Shown here: piece after piece, positions 24,515 through 34,017 of the stretch | How positions within the stretch are numbered: the first letter of the stretch is position 1 | Layout of the letters: the number at the start of each line of letters is the position of its first letter | Source of the DNA: Hyphomicrobiales bacterium | Lineage (GTDB): Bacteria > Pseudomonadota > Alphaproteobacteria > Rhizobiales > Rhizobiaceae | Direction: 5' to 3' | Assembly (NCBI GenBank): GCA_900468625.1 | Contig: UBUL01000008.1 | Span: 91,276 to 155,275 of the forward strand | DNA: 64,000 bases | The notes under the pieces: model-generated | Seen by the model: only the letters and a program-made list of their open reading frames with translations | Told to the model about the DNA's origin: nothing | Database searches by the model: none | Translations under genes and position numbers: made by a program

Positions 24515-26353
24515 ATGGAACAGAAGCATAGGTTCAATATCGGCTATCTCTTCGTGGCCATGGTATTGCTCGGCGTCTTCCAGTTTTGGCTGGCTGCGCG
24601 CAACGTGCAGGAAGTTTCCTACAGCGATCTTATGCGGCTGGTTGCCGACGGCAAGATACAATCGGTCACTTTGACAGAAACGATGATCGAGGGTGTGTTC
24701 AAGCAGCCCCAGAACGGAAAAACCGAGTTCGTCAGCAACCGCGTCGACCCCGCGGCCGCGGCCGCGTTCGAAAAGGCCGGCGTCCAGGTATCGGGCGGAT
24801 CGGATAGCAGCCTTCTTTCGATAATTCTTTCCTGGATTCTTCCCATATTGCTGTTTGCCGGCGTCTGGTTCTTTCTGTTCCGAAACATGGCGGAAAGGCA
24901 GGGCATGGGAGGGCTCATCCAGATCGGAAAGTCGCGAGCCAAGGTCTATCTCGAGCGCAAAACGGGCGTAACGTTCGAGGATGTGGCAGGCGTCGACGAA
25001 GCGAAGGCGGAATTGAAGGAAGTCGTCTCGTTCCTCAAGGAGAAGGATAGATATGGCCGTCTCGGCGCCCGCGTTCCGAAAGGCGTCCTGCTTGTCGGTC
25101 CTCCAGGCACCGGCAAAACTCTTTTGGCCCGTGCCGTGGCAGGGGAGGCGGATGTACCTTTCTTTTCAATTTCCGGGTCGGAATTCGTAGAGCTTTTTGT
25201 AGGTGTGGGAGCCGCTCGGGTGCGAGATCTGTTTGAACAGGCCCGGGCAACGGCTCCGTGCATCATCTTTATAGACGAGCTCGACGCATTGGGACGCGCG
25301 CGCACCGGTCTTGGCGGTTTGGGTGGCAATGACGAAAAGGAGCAGACGCTCAATCAGCTTCTTTCTGAATTGGATGGTTTCGATCCGAGCGTCGGCATCG
25401 TTCTGCTGGCTGCGACGAACAGACCGGAAATTCTCGATGCGGCTTTGTTGCGCGCTGGTCGATTTGACCGACAGATCGTCATCGACCGGCCCGATCTCAA
25501 GGAGCGGGCCGCAATACTCGCCGTCCATGTAAAGAAAATAGCAATGGCGCCCGGCGTCCGGATCAACGATATTGCCGGTCTTACAACCGGCTTCACCGGG
25601 GCCGATCTCGCCAATCTGGTCAATGAAGCGGCAATCTGTGCAACCCGCAGGAATGCGGATATGGTGACCGCGGACGATTTCACGCAGGCGGTGGAACGCA
25701 TCGTCGCCGGTTCCGAACGGCGTGGCCGCCTGTTGAACGCTAGGGAGCGGGAACGTGTCGCCTATCACGAGATGGGACACGCGCTGGCGGCGGCCCTGCT
25801 GGAAAAAACCGATCCCGTCCAGAAGGTTTCGATCATACCGCGTTCGATCGGAGCCCTAGGCTACACCTTGCAGCGCCCCACGGAAGATCGCTTTCTGATC
25901 ACCTCGAGCGAATTGCAGGAGCGTATGGTTGCGCTGCTCGCAGGCAGGGCCGCAGAGGAGATCATCTTTGCCGAGGTCTCGACCGGCGCTGCGGACGATC
26001 TGGCGAAAGCGACCGACATAGCTCGGCAATATGTTACCCGATTTGGAATGAGCCCGGTCGGCCAAGCCGTTCTCGAACCGCAGCGGCTTCAGTGGCTGGC
26101 GCAAGATCATCCGGAGGTCCATGAACGGGACTATTCTGAAGCGACGGCGAGAGAAGTGGACGTCGCCGTGCGTGACATGATGGAAACCGCCTACAGGGCT
26201 GCCAAGACCATGCTGTCGGCGCATATCGATGATTTGCGGGCCGGCGCAAAGCTCCTGCTCGACCGCGAGACGATTACTCCCGTCGATTTTACGCCGTTGC
26301 GGCGCAGCAGCATTCAAAATGAAAGAATCGGACCTGAAAGCGTGACGGCATAG
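24515..26353 (+). CDS. ftsH: ATP-dependent zinc metalloprotease FtsH (accessory copy)
   Basis: A 612-residue membrane protease with helices at about 10-28 and 103-123 around a periplasmic domain. The AAA module has GPPGTGKT (195-202), [11 protein letters not shown] (250-260) and the second region of homology [21 protein letters not shown]. The protease has HEMGH (418-422) and a downstream zinc ligand region in [17 protein letters not shown] replaces the usual HEAGH but keeps HExxH. The protein extracts and degrades membrane and short-lived cytosolic proteins. Housekeeping FtsH is normally beside tilS, so this is likely a second, stress-induced copy. The start at 24515 has GGAG 7 bases upstream; a GTG at 24503 is weaker. 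An operator lies at 24447. Confidence 0.93.
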   Translation: MEQKHRFNIGYLFVAMVLLGVFQFWLAARNVQEVSYSDLMRLVADGKIQSVTLTETMIEGVFKQPQNGKTEFVSNRVDPAAAAAFEKAGVQVSGGSDSSLLSIILSWILPILLFAGVWFFLFRNMAERQGMGGLIQIGKSRAKVYLERKTGVTFEDVAGVDEAKAELKEVVSFLKEKDRYGRLGARVPKGVLLVGPPGTGKTLLARAVAGEADVPFFSISGSEFVELFVGVGAARVRDLFEQARATAPCIIFIDELDALGRARTGLGGLGGNDEKEQTLNQLLSELDGFDPSVGIVLLAATNRPEILDAALLRAGRFDRQIVIDRPDLKERAAILAVHVKKIAMAPGVRINDIAGLTTGFTGADLANLVNEAAICATRRNADMVTADDFTQAVERIVAGSERRGRLLNARERERVAYHEMGHALAAALLEKTDPVQKVSIIPRSIGALGYTLQRPTEDRFLITSSELQERMVALLAGRAAEEIIFAEVSTGAADDLAKATDIARQYVTRFGMSPVGQAVLEPQRLQWLAQDHPEVHERDYSEATAREVDVAVRDMMETAYRAAKTMLSAHIDDLRAGAKLLLDRETITPVDFTPLRRSSIQNERIGPESVTA

Positions 26354-26371
26354 CGCTGAAAGGAGCCTCCG

Positions 26372-27400
26372 ATGATTGATCGGCCCGAACCGGGTGCGGC
26401 TGAGAAGCCGGATCGCCAGTTCACTTCGCTTCGCGAAAGAAGAGGCGTGTTCGGTATCGTGGTCAGCTGGATGATCGGTATTCTCCTTCTTGTCGTTCTT
26501 GTCACTCTGGTTCTTGATCGCGGCGACATCACGCTTTTTGCCGCGGCATTCATGTCGGCCGATCCACTTTGGCTCGCCGCCGCATTCCTGCTTCAGTCGA
26601 CGACCTATGCATGTGCAGCCGCCATTTGGGCTTCTGTCCTGGCAAAGGCCGGCTTACGCGAGAAGACATTCGACCTTCTTGGTCTTGCAATCGTGGAATT
26701 GTTTGCAAACCAAGCCTTGCCGACCGGTGGCTTGAGCGGCAGCATCATGGTCATGCACGGTCTTCTTCACCGGTCTGTTCCCGGCCCAATCGCGGCAACA
26801 GCACTCTTGGTTGCAACCTTATCCTACTATGGTGCCCATCTGCTTATAGCAATATCTGCCTTCATATTGCTCTGGTGGTACGGCGACTTCAGTAGAGCAT
26901 GGCTTTCGATGGCCATACTATTTGCTCTCATTATTATTACTGTCAGCGGGTCGCTCCTGCTCTTGATCCGATCTCATGGCCGGATTTTTTCAAAATTCAC
27001 AAACGGATGGTCGTTTGCGGAGCAGTTATACGACGTCATGCCTTCGATAAGGCGCGATATTGTGAAAGACTGGAGGGTTCTGTCCAAATCCTTCATCTTG
27101 CAGTCGACCATATTTATGCTTGACGTCGTAACGCTGTGGCTGACATTGCGATCTATTGGCGTTGCAATTTCTCCAGTTGCTGCCTTCATCAGCTTCGTCC
27201 TTGCATCCGTGATAGCGACGCTTGCGCCGCTACCTCTCGGCCTTGGTTCTTTCGAAGGGGCTTGCGTCGCTTTACTGCACCTTTTGGGCGTGCAGGTCGA
27301 AACTGCGCTTGCGGCAACGCTTATCTTCCGCGGACTCACATTCTGGTTGCCGATGGCGCCCGGAATCTGGCTTGCACGCAGAGAGGCCCGGGCGACTTGA
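26372..27400 (+). CDS. Lysylphosphatidylglycerol synthase TM-region / UPF0104 membrane protein
   Basis: A 342-residue integral membrane protein with about eight helices. GLAIVELFANQALPTGGLSGSIMVMHGL, LSYYGAHLLIAI and PLPLGLGSFEGACVALLHLLGV (GxGxxE/G signature) are typical of the flippase-like UPF0104/LPG_synthase_TM family. There is no cytosolic GNAT-like aminoacyl transfer domain, so lysyl-lipid synthesis is not implied; flipping or another lipid-related role is more likely. AAGGAG about 8 bases before the ATG. It begins 18 bases after ftsH stops, so the two probably form an operon. Confidence 0.85.
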   Translation: MIDRPEPGAAEKPDRQFTSLRERRGVFGIVVSWMIGILLLVVLVTLVLDRGDITLFAAAFMSADPLWLAAAFLLQSTTYACAAAIWASVLAKAGLREKTFDLLGLAIVELFANQALPTGGLSGSIMVMHGLLHRSVPGPIAATALLVATLSYYGAHLLIAISAFILLWWYGDFSRAWLSMAILFALIIITVSGSLLLLIRSHGRIFSKFTNGWSFAEQLYDVMPSIRRDIVKDWRVLSKSFILQSTIFMLDVVTLWLTLRSIGVAISPVAAFISFVLASVIATLAPLPLGLGSFEGACVALLHLLGVQVETALAATLIFRGLTFWLPMAPGIWLARREARAT

Positions 27401-27460
27401 GGCCGTCAGTCGTCTCGCCCAGGGGCTTAACACCTGCGCCATGCATGCGAGGTCGTTCTG

Positions 27461-27637
27461 TTAAAAGCCGTGGCCCTTCGCCGGAGGGAAATAGGGATCC
27501 TCATATCCGAGGCGAGGCTTTTTCTCCACCTTCTTCGCGTGTTCTTTTTGTTCGGCGTTTGTAGAATTCTGGCCTGAACCGACGCTCGCGTAAGCGATTC
27601 CAAGAGCGGCCAGGGCGATGATGATCGTTCGAAGCAT
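27461..27637 (-). CDS. Small exported protein, unknown
   Basis: A 58-residue product: signal peptide MLRTIIIALAALGIAYASVGS, then a short charged region (NAEQKEHAKKVEKKPRLGYEDP) and YFPPAKGHGF. The mature part would be about 35-38 residues. AAGGAG lies 6 bases upstream of the ATG. A weak operator-like site (TTGTC-N4-ATCAA at 27704-27717) is centred 73 bases upstream. The family is not recognised. Confidence 0.6.
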   Translation of the reverse strand: MLRTIIIALAALGIAYASVGSGQNSTNAEQKEHAKKVEKKPRLGYEDPYFPPAKGHGF

Positions 27638-27703
27638 TTGAGTCTCCTTCCGTTGAGACAATTCCGCCGAAAGAAACTCTGCCGGTAGGCGGCCTTGCCC
27701 GCA

Positions 27704-27717
27704 TTGTCCTTGATCAA
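27704..27717. promoter_or_regulatory. Weak FNR/FixK-like half-site
   Basis: TTGTCCTTGATCAA has a perfect ATCAA half and a poor TTGTC half. Its centre is 73 bases before the small exported protein start. Confidence 0.25.
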
Positions 27718-27768
27718 AACATCGCAAGCGCTTGAAATCGTGCCGGGCTGGCGAATTGAGATTGAAAG

Positions 27769-27782
27769 TTGACGCCGATCAA
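27769..27782. promoter_or_regulatory. FNR/FixK-type operator
   Basis: TTGACGCCGATCAA (TTGAC-N4-ATCAA). Its centre is 74 bases before the tandem-USP start at 27850. The same 14 bases recur at 54270 before the paralogous gene. Confidence 0.7.
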
Positions 27783-27849
27783 GGCGTGTTCGAAACGAAC
27801 ATCGCAATATGGAGATCTAATGCTCGTGCTTGGACATGGAGATCAGGCG

Positions 27850-28686
27850 ATGGATTTCAGGACTATCCTTGCCCCTATCGGGGTGACCCATTTGGAGAAG
27901 GACCTTAAAAACGCTATTGCGTTGGGTCAGGCGGCGGAGGCGCATCTCACAGTTCTGGTCGTTGCGATGGCAGCTCCACCGCCGATCGGCGGTTTCGGCG
28001 AAGTCGTTTCCGCAGCATGGCTGGAAGAGCGTGAAGGCGATCTTACAAAACTGGCCGACGCGGTGCAGATTGCCAAAGCCAGCCTCGAGCAGTCCGGCCT
28101 ATCCTACGATGTGCAAGACCTGTACACGGAATATGCGTGGGCGGACGAGGATATTGCCCAGCATGCCCTCTATGCCGATCTGGTGCTTGTTGGCGCACAA
28201 GCGGCCGCGGACTTTCAATTCACCAAGCGTATAATCGATGGGGCGCTTTTCCAGTCGCCGACGGCTTTGCTTTTCAATCCCGCCGATCAACCGGCGACGA
28301 TAGCGCCCCGGTCGGTATTGGTGGCATGGAATTCTCGCATGGAAGCGGCCCGTGCCGTGCGGCAGGCTTTGCCGTTGCTGAAAACGGCGGAAGAAGTTCA
28401 TGTGACCATGATTGATCCCGTAGAGAGGGCTTCGTCGAACGGCGAGGAGCCGGGGGCTGATGTCGCGGCCTATCTCGCGCGACATGGAGTTTCAGTCTCT
28501 GTCGACGTGCTTTCAAGCCAAGGCAAGGGTGTCGCGCAGATGCTTGCCCAGCATGCGGTTGACGTTCGTGCCGATCTCGTCGTCATGGGAGCGTATGGCC
28601 ATTCTCGTTTTCGCGAGTTCGTTTTCGGGGGTGTTACCCGCACGATGCTGGAAACTGCAAAACTGCCCGTGTTCTGGGGGCACTAA
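27850..28686 (+). CDS. Tandem (two-domain) universal stress protein
   Basis: A 278-residue protein with two USP folds. The first, about 1-140, begins MDFRTILAPIG and lacks a good nucleotide loop. The second, about 155-278, begins SVLVAWNSRMEAARAVRQALPLL and ends DLVVMGAYGHSRFREFVFGGVTRTML. This rhizobial type resembles E. coli UspE in length. It is strongly similar to the protein at 54343-55179 (shared EEPGADVAAYLARHGVSV and MGAYGHSR). The start at 27850 fits the alignment and has GGAG 8 bases upstream; 27820 is an alternative. An operator lies upstream. Confidence 0.9.
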   Translation: MDFRTILAPIGVTHLEKDLKNAIALGQAAEAHLTVLVVAMAAPPPIGGFGEVVSAAWLEEREGDLTKLADAVQIAKASLEQSGLSYDVQDLYTEYAWADEDIAQHALYADLVLVGAQAAADFQFTKRIIDGALFQSPTALLFNPADQPATIAPRSVLVAWNSRMEAARAVRQALPLLKTAEEVHVTMIDPVERASSNGEEPGADVAAYLARHGVSVSVDVLSSQGKGVAQMLAQHAVDVRADLVVMGAYGHSRFREFVFGGVTRTMLETAKLPVFWGH

Positions 28687-28691
28687 AGCAT

Positions 28692-28724
28692 GTCGCGCAA
28701 AAGTGACAAGCGGTTTTGCGCGAC
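28692..28724. repeat. Rhizobial palindromic intergenic repeat (type 1)
   Basis: A perfect 11-base stem, GTCGCGCAAAA at 28692-28702 and TTTTGCGCGAC at 28714-28724, around an 11-base loop. The sequence resembles a small palindrome I recall as widespread between Rhizobium genes. It sits between two USP genes and could also act as a transcript-end hairpin. Confidence 0.6.
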
Positions 28725-28859
28725 GTCCGACCGCCACGGCCGAGCTAAGCAGCCGATTGCAGTTGTTAAGGGGCCTCTTCCGCAAGTCGGCGGCTAAACG
28801 GCCGGTCGATGTCGGCGGATCTTTGACGGTCCGCCGCAAGCTCAGCTAGGAGGCTATCG

Positions 28860-29297
28860 ATGTTCAGACATATCCTGGTTCCAACCGATGGATCCAAAAT
28901 TGCCTCGCAGGCGGCGGGCCAGGCGATAGCACTTGCCGCTGAAATGAACGCCGAGGTCACGTTGCTGGCCGTCGCCGAACCCTTCCGCATGCTCGCCGTC
29001 GATAGCAGCGAGTATCTGTATCAGCAGCAGCAACACGAAAAGACGGCCGCTTCGAATTGCGGTGCGATGCTGGCACAGCAGAAGGTCAAGGCTTCGAACA
29101 AGGGCGTCCTTTGCAAGACGCTGGTCATCAAGGGCAACGATGTTGCCAAGACCATCGTCGATACCGCTGAAAGTCTGGATTGCGACCTGATCGCGATGGC
29201 ATCACATGGGCGAAGCGGCTTGTCCTCATTGCTATTGGGAAGCGTTGCCGCCGGTGTGATTGCCGAAGCCCACATACCCGTTCTGGTCTATCGTTAA
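28860..29297 (+). CDS. Universal stress protein, single domain (UspA family)
   Basis: A 145-residue protein starting MFRHILVPTDGSKIASQAAGQAI and ending LIAMASHGRSGLSSLLLGSVAAGVIAEAHIPVLVYR. It has the A-2X-G-9X-GS nucleotide loop and the same build as the USP at 18835. A glutamine-rich loop (YLYQQQQHEK) lies in the middle. AGGAGG is 6 bases upstream. No operator was found directly upstream, so it may be read through from the tandem-USP gene. It is followed after 19 bases by the Pat-like gene, suggesting cotranscription. Confidence 0.92.
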   Translation: MFRHILVPTDGSKIASQAAGQAIALAAEMNAEVTLLAVAEPFRMLAVDSSEYLYQQQQHEKTAASNCGAMLAQQKVKASNKGVLCKTLVIKGNDVAKTIVDTAESLDCDLIAMASHGRSGLSSLLLGSVAAGVIAEAHIPVLVYR

Positions 29298-29316
29298 CCC
29301 AGAGGAAAGCCACCGG

Positions 29317-32037
29317 ATGTCGATCAACAATCTCGCGGTGCTGGCGCATCCAACATCGGTTGCCATTATCGGCGCGTCGGTACGGCAGGATGCCATCGGC
29401 TTCAAAATCCTCCGGAACGTCATTGAAGGCGGCTTTTTGGGAGACGTATGGCCTGTCAACCCCAAGTACGAGTCTGTCCTCGGACTGAAGTGTTTTGCCG
29501 ATGTCGCTGCGTTGCCGAATGCCCCCGATATCGCCGTCATTGCAACGCCCGCGCACACGGTGGTCTCCATTATCCAGGAGCTCGGTCGAAAGGGAACGAA
29601 AGTCGCAGCCATCGTCACCGGAAACCTTCAAAACGAGCTTAAGCAGGACGTACTGGCGGCAGGAAAGCCCTATGGTCTGCGCATTTTCGGACCTAATATC
29701 GTCGGCCTCATTCTCCCCGATGCGAAGCTCAATTTGAGTTTTGTCCTGACTGCCGCGGAGCGTGGAAAAATCGGTCTGATCTCGCAATCGGGGGCCATCG
29801 TCAGTTCGCTTCTCGACTGGGCATGCGATCATGCGATAGGTTTTTCCAAGGTGCTTTCTCTCGGCGACATGATCGATGTCGATGCAGGCGACGCGATAGA
29901 TTTTTTGGCGGCCGATCATGAGACGGCGGCAATCGTCATGTACCTGGAATCCATTCCCGACCCGAGAAAGTTCGTCTCCGCTGCCCGCGCAGCCGGTCGC
30001 CTAAAGCCTCTGATCGTCATAGCGCCAGGCCGGCATCGCGAGGCTGCGAAAGCGGCAGCGACCCATACGGGCGCATTGGTTGGCGATTTTCGCACCGTCG
30101 ATGCGGTGCTCAAGCGTGCGGGAATCATTCGGGTCGAAAGCTTGACGGAACTTCTGGCCGCAGCCGAGATCACGCAGAAGGCCGATCCGCCGCATTCGTT
30201 GCGTGTAGCGCTCGTTACCAATGGCGGGGGCGCCGGCGTTCTGGCCGTTGACGGTCTGCTTGACCGTGGCGGGCACCTGGCAACGTTGAGCAGGCAAACG
30301 ACGAGTGAGCTGGACGAGATCCTCTTGGCGGGCTGGTCACGAAGCAATCCTGTCGATGTCTTGGGAGATGCGCCGCCCGCAAGAATTAGCGAAGCCATAA
30401 GGATCGTTGCCCGAGATCCCAACGTCGATGCGATCCTCGTTCTGCATTGTCCGGTGCAGGCCGCCGAACCGGCTGCCGCGGCGGCAGCAATCGTCGAAAC
30501 GGTGCGGGCAAAGGACTGGCCCCGCAAGCCATTGCTGGCATGTCTGCTTGGCGGCAGAGCCAGCCGCGAAGGGCGGCAAATTCTGCGCACCGCCGGCATA
30601 CCGGATTATGCGATGCCCGATGATGCCATTGCTGCGCTGCATGTCCTTGGCGAATGGGGACGGCAGCAGGGGGCATTAACCCATATCGCCGCCACATCGG
30701 AACTTGCGGTCAACAGAAAAGAAGCATTGAAGGTGATGGAGGCCGCGGCAAGCCAGTCGCGAACGATGCTCACCGAGCCAGAAGCCAAGGCGGTTCTGAG
30801 CCTTTATCAAATTCCAGCCGCCGAATGTTCGATCGCAAGAAATGTGGCGGCGGTCGGACAGCTTGCCAGCGCGATGCTTCGCAAGCACCGGTCCATCGTC
30901 GTAAAGATTCTGTCGCGTTCGATCACGCATAAATCCGAGATCGGCGGTGTCGCGCTCGACATTCGTACGCGGTCTGCAGCATGCCGGGCGGCGCGTGAGA
31001 TGCAAAAGAGAGCATCGGACGCTGGGTTGTCCGGGAAAATCGACGGATTTGTCATCGAACCCATGATCAAAGCGGAGGGTGGCATCGAATTGTTTGCCGG
31101 GCTTTCCGTGGATCCTCTGTTCGGTCCGGTAATTGCCTTTGGCGCCGGAGGAATAGCCATAGAACAAATCGGCGATATCGCGGTTTCGCTGCCGCCTCTG
31201 GACGACGACCTGGCTGCCGATCTCATCGACGAAACGAGAGTTGCAAAATTATTGCGCGGGTTCCGCCATGTGCCGCCGGTAAATCGCGACACCATCAAGA
31301 AGACGCTTCTTGCCCTGTCGCAAATTGCGATCGACTTTCCCTTCATACGTGCGATCGACATCAATCCCTTGGTAGTTTCAGGCGGGACTGTCGTTGCAAT
31401 GGACGCACGGATAGAGATTGACCCTTCCCGTCTATACGAGCCGGTGCCAAATCGCAGCCTCGTTATAAAGCCTTATCCTGCCGAATGGGTAGGAAAGGTC
31501 AATTTGGCTGGTCGAACCTTCGTGCTGCGTCCCATCCGCCCCGGTGATGCCAAGGCCTATGCTTCGATGCTGGAGCGTACTTCGCCGGCCGACATACGCG
31601 CTCTTTTTTTTGGCCAGACAAAGCTGTCCCAAGCGGCAATCGTACGGATGACGCATATCGACTACGAACGGGAAATGGCAATTTTGGCGATTGATGCCGA
31701 TGAGCAGATCGTCGGGATTGCCCGGCTTGCGATCGATAAGGGCAAAAAAATCGGCGATCTCGGACTGCTTGTGCGAAGCGACTGTCAGCGGATGGGCCTG
31801 GGGACCGCGCTACTTGGCAAGCTTTTCGATCTTGCTGGTGCGCAAGGCCTGCAAAATCTGCGCGGTTCCGTGTTGCCCGACAATGTCAAAATGCTGAGCT
31901 TTTGCCGAAAGGCGGGCTTCAGAATGCAGGCACCATCCGACGACACGGGCCTTTGGCAGATTGATCTGCCGCTGCCCTGCCGCGGCGATTTGGAGACAAG
32001 TTTTTCTTCGCAGCTCGGGAAGGTGCATTCGGCCTAA
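29317..32037 (+). CDS. Pat-like protein lysine acetyltransferase: NDP-forming acyl-CoA synthetase fused to GNAT
   Basis: A 906-residue protein. CoA-binding domain (SVAIIGASVRQDAIGFKILRN near 15-35), succinyl-CoA ligase-like domains (ISQSGAIVSSLLDWA; THTGALVGD), an ATP-grasp domain at about 500-710 (VVKILSRSITHKSEIGGVAL; VIAFGAGGIAIEQIGDI) and a C-terminal GNAT domain at about 730-890 (LRPIRPGDAKAYASML; DCQRMGLGTALLGKLF). The order matches PatZ/Pka/KatA-type enzymes that acetylate and inactivate acetyl-CoA synthetase, often regulated by nucleotides. The synthetase part may be regulatory only. The start at 29317 has GAGGAAAG about 8 bases upstream. It sits with USP genes, which may link energy status to enzyme acylation. 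Confidence 0.9.
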   Translation: MSINNLAVLAHPTSVAIIGASVRQDAIGFKILRNVIEGGFLGDVWPVNPKYESVLGLKCFADVAALPNAPDIAVIATPAHTVVSIIQELGRKGTKVAAIVTGNLQNELKQDVLAAGKPYGLRIFGPNIVGLILPDAKLNLSFVLTAAERGKIGLISQSGAIVSSLLDWACDHAIGFSKVLSLGDMIDVDAGDAIDFLAADHETAAIVMYLESIPDPRKFVSAARAAGRLKPLIVIAPGRHREAAKAAATHTGALVGDFRTVDAVLKRAGIIRVESLTELLAAAEITQKADPPHSLRVALVTNGGGAGVLAVDGLLDRGGHLATLSRQTTSELDEILLAGWSRSNPVDVLGDAPPARISEAIRIVARDPNVDAILVLHCPVQAAEPAAAAAAIVETVRAKDWPRKPLLACLLGGRASREGRQILRTAGIPDYAMPDDAIAALHVLGEWGRQQGALTHIAATSELAVNRKEALKVMEAAASQSRTMLTEPEAKAVLSLYQIPAAECSIARNVAAVGQLASAMLRKHRSIVVKILSRSITHKSEIGGVALDIRTRSAACRAAREMQKRASDAGLSGKIDGFVIEPMIKAEGGIELFAGLSVDPLFGPVIAFGAGGIAIEQIGDIAVSLPPLDDDLAADLIDETRVAKLLRGFRHVPPVNRDTIKKTLLALSQIAIDFPFIRAIDINPLVVSGGTVVAMDARIEIDPSRLYEPVPNRSLVIKPYPAEWVGKVNLAGRTFVLRPIRPGDAKAYASMLERTSPADIRALFFGQTKLSQAAIVRMTHIDYEREMAILAIDADEQIVGIARLAIDKGKKIGDLGLLVRSDCQRMGLGTALLGKLFDLAGAQGLQNLRGSVLPDNVKMLSFCRKAGFRMQAPSDDTGLWQIDLPLPCRGDLETSFSSQLGKVHSA

Positions 32038-32051
32038 TTGATTGAACGCAA
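32038..32051. promoter_or_regulatory. FNR-like operator, TTGAT-N4-CGCAA variant
   Basis: TTGATTGAACGCAA. Its centre is 81 bases before the triple-BON copy 2 start at 32126. Confidence 0.45.
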
Positions 32052-32125
32052 TGACGCCCGCTGCAGAAGAGCGATCATGCTTTCGAGGTTTGCCTCAAGC
32101 CACTTTACTTGATGGGAGAAGAACG

Positions 32126-32773
32126 ATGAATGATCTAGCCTTGCGCCAGGACGTCTTAGACGAATTGCAATTCGAGCCCAGCATAGATGCGGCCAATATT
32201 GGGGTCGCCGTGGAAAAGGGCGTCGTTTCCCTTTCGGGCCACGTCGGCAGCTATGCCGAAAAATCGGCAGCTTCATCCGCCGTCAGGCGTGTCCGGGGCG
32301 TACGCGCCATAGCCGATGAGATTGAGGTTCGCTATCCTGGCCGCAAAATGCACGCAGACGATGAGATAGCGTCGCGCGCGCTCGATATCATTGAATGGGA
32401 TACGGCGTTGCCTGACGGCGCCATCGATGTCCAGGTCCGGCGTGGCTGGGTGACGCTGTCCGGTGAGGTCCCATGGCATTTTCAGCGTATCGCGGCGGAA
32501 AATGCGGTCATGAAACTTGGTGGTGTCATCGGCGTTTCCAACCGACTGACCATACGGCCAAGCGCAACGGTTTCGAATATCAGAGGCCGGATCGAAGAGG
32601 CCTTGCGACGGAACGCAGAGGTCGGCGCGAGCCGCATCCAGGTCGACATCAAGGATGGGCGAGTGGCCTTGGAGGGAGCCGTGCATGCATGGAGCGAGCG
32701 GAGCGCGGCGGAGCACGCCGTCTGGTCGGTGCCCGGCGTAACTGCCGTCGAAAATCACCTGACGATCGGTTGA
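32126..32773 (+). CDS. Triple BON-domain protein (copy 2)
   Basis: A 215-residue protein, the same length and three-BON layout as 21673-22320, and clearly a paralogue: DVLDELQFEPSIDAANIGV versus LILDELEFEPSIDAANIGV near the start, and AWSERSAAEHAVWSVPGV versus TWSERQAAEHAAWSAPGV near the end. There is no signal peptide. GGGAG lies 8 bases before the ATG at 32126. Probably a membrane-surface or protein-binding stress factor; the function of cytoplasmic multi-BON proteins is not established. Confidence 0.9.
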   Translation: MNDLALRQDVLDELQFEPSIDAANIGVAVEKGVVSLSGHVGSYAEKSAASSAVRRVRGVRAIADEIEVRYPGRKMHADDEIASRALDIIEWDTALPDGAIDVQVRRGWVTLSGEVPWHFQRIAAENAVMKLGGVIGVSNRLTIRPSATVSNIRGRIEEALRRNAEVGASRIQVDIKDGRVALEGAVHAWSERSAAEHAVWSVPGVTAVENHLTIG

Positions 32774-32802
32774 TCGCCCAAGATTATGCTCTGGCACGAA
32801 GC

Positions 32803-32852
32803 AGAGCATGATGCCCTCCGAAAACCGCTCACGCTTTCGCGCGTCATGCTCT
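32803..32852. repeat. Rhizobial palindromic intergenic repeat (type 2)
   Basis: A long imperfect dyad with outer arms AGAGCATGATG at 32803-32813 and a matching CGTCATGCTCT at 32842-32852, and inner CCGAAAA/TTTCGCG-like arms. The same element recurs at 41437-41485. Small AGAGCATGATG palindromes are common between genes in Rhizobiaceae (recalled, not searched). Confidence 0.65.
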
Positions 32853-32874
32853 AACTTATGGATTATACGTCGTG

Positions 32875-33039
32875 ATGCACGCACAGGATCGCCTTCGCCG
32901 GATATTATGGTTTGCGCTCGATCATCTGCTGACGATTGTATTGGTTATTATGATTGCGGCGGTGATTGCAGTGCTTTTTGTCGATACTCGGAGGGGGTTG
33001 TTTCAAAGTAATGTTCAGTTGCAAAATTCCGTGAAATAA
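32875..33039 (+). CDS. Possible 54-residue single-pass membrane protein
   Basis: A frame from ATG at 32875 to TAA at 33039 encodes a charged start (MHAQDRLRRILWF), a single long hydrophobic helix (LLTIVLVIMIAAVIAVLFV) and a polar tail. This is a plausible small membrane protein and would explain an otherwise empty gap. The ribosome site is poor and a 5-codon frame overlaps its start. Low confidence. Confidence 0.35.
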   Translation: MHAQDRLRRILWFALDHLLTIVLVIMIAAVIAVLFVDTRRGLFQSNVQLQNSVK

Positions 33040-33540
33040 TTTCGATTCCGGAGATTCGCCGACTGATGATTTACGAAAGTCCATGATCTCGGATGATACG
33101 GAAGAGACCATGTTGGAGGCTTTGACGCAGAGTTCAGCCTTGTGACGTATGGCGCTTGCGGGTTTGCTGCTCGCAGGGCAGGAAGAGCGACTTGCCTATA
33201 ACGGTTCAGTTCGGCCAATCTTTCGAAGAGATATCTCCTCCAATAAGCGAGAGGGGAATTTCCGCGCAAGGGGACATCAGGATCTGTCCAATGTGGCTGC
33301 CGGCAGCGCTCCCACCAAGTGGGCCGCTGAGCTGTAGGTCCACGATACCGCCGGCAATCTGATTTGCCGTTTCGCCGCACCGGACGACAAGGCAGCGAGC
33401 CCGACGACATTCATGTCGAGAAAAGTCTAATGCGGCAGCAAACCAACGTCTTGCGCCAGTGCCCACGAATCTCCGGTTCGCCCAAAGGTTTTGTCTGTCG
33501 CCAGCAATGCCCGCCAGTGTGGTGAGTTCCAGCAGAGCTG
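33040..33540. other. Intergenic region with possible decayed coding sequence
   Basis: About 500 bases with no supported gene. On the minus strand, frames around 33210-33420 encode pieces such as GETANQIAGGIVDLQLSGP. These look protein-like but are broken by frame changes and lack a start, so a pseudogene is possible. No operator was recognised. Confidence 0.3.
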
Positions 33541-33906
33541 TCACTCAGGCTTTGAAACGTTGGCGAGATGCTTTTTCCAAAGGACCCAGCCCGCCAATAT
33601 CATCAGGAACAGCCCGGAAAGAAGAGCATTCCAGGTAAGCAACATGCGGTCGGTAAATCGCAAAGTCCATGGAGATGTGAAAAGCCAGACACCAAGCAGG
33701 ATGTCCACTCTATCCTCCCATACCTGACGAGAGGCATATGCAAGCCCTCCGAGGGCCGCAACAATCAGGCCGCAGAAGAAGAAATTCCACGCGGCCGCCC
33801 CAAAGGGAAGAGAATCGGAACCGTAAGCTCCTAGGCTCCAGGGCGATACGATCAGCCACAAGCCGATGACAAATATTATATGATCTTGCCAGCGTCGATC
33901 TTTCAT
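33541..33906 (-). CDS. SPW-repeat membrane protein (copy 4)
   Basis: A 121-residue four-helix protein with WLIVSPWSLGA in the first repeat and WLFTSPWTLRF in the second, beginning MKDRRWQDHIIFVIG. Same family as copies 1-3 and 5. It is followed on the minus strand, after a gap, by no obvious partner. No operator was found upstream, unlike most of its paralogues. Confidence 0.87.
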   Translation of the reverse strand: MKDRRWQDHIIFVIGLWLIVSPWSLGAYGSDSLPFGAAAWNFFFCGLIVAALGGLAYASRQVWEDRVDILLGVWLFTSPWTLRFTDRMLLTWNALLSGLFLMILAGWVLWKKHLANVSKPE

Positions 33907-34017
33907 CTCATGTCTCCCTGATCTTCCAAATCCGATTGCGGCAATGGTATCGGTCCATTACCATGGTCTGCGGCGTAGCGCTTTCGCGCCAGGCAAGAGA
34001 TTGTATCTCATCATGCG

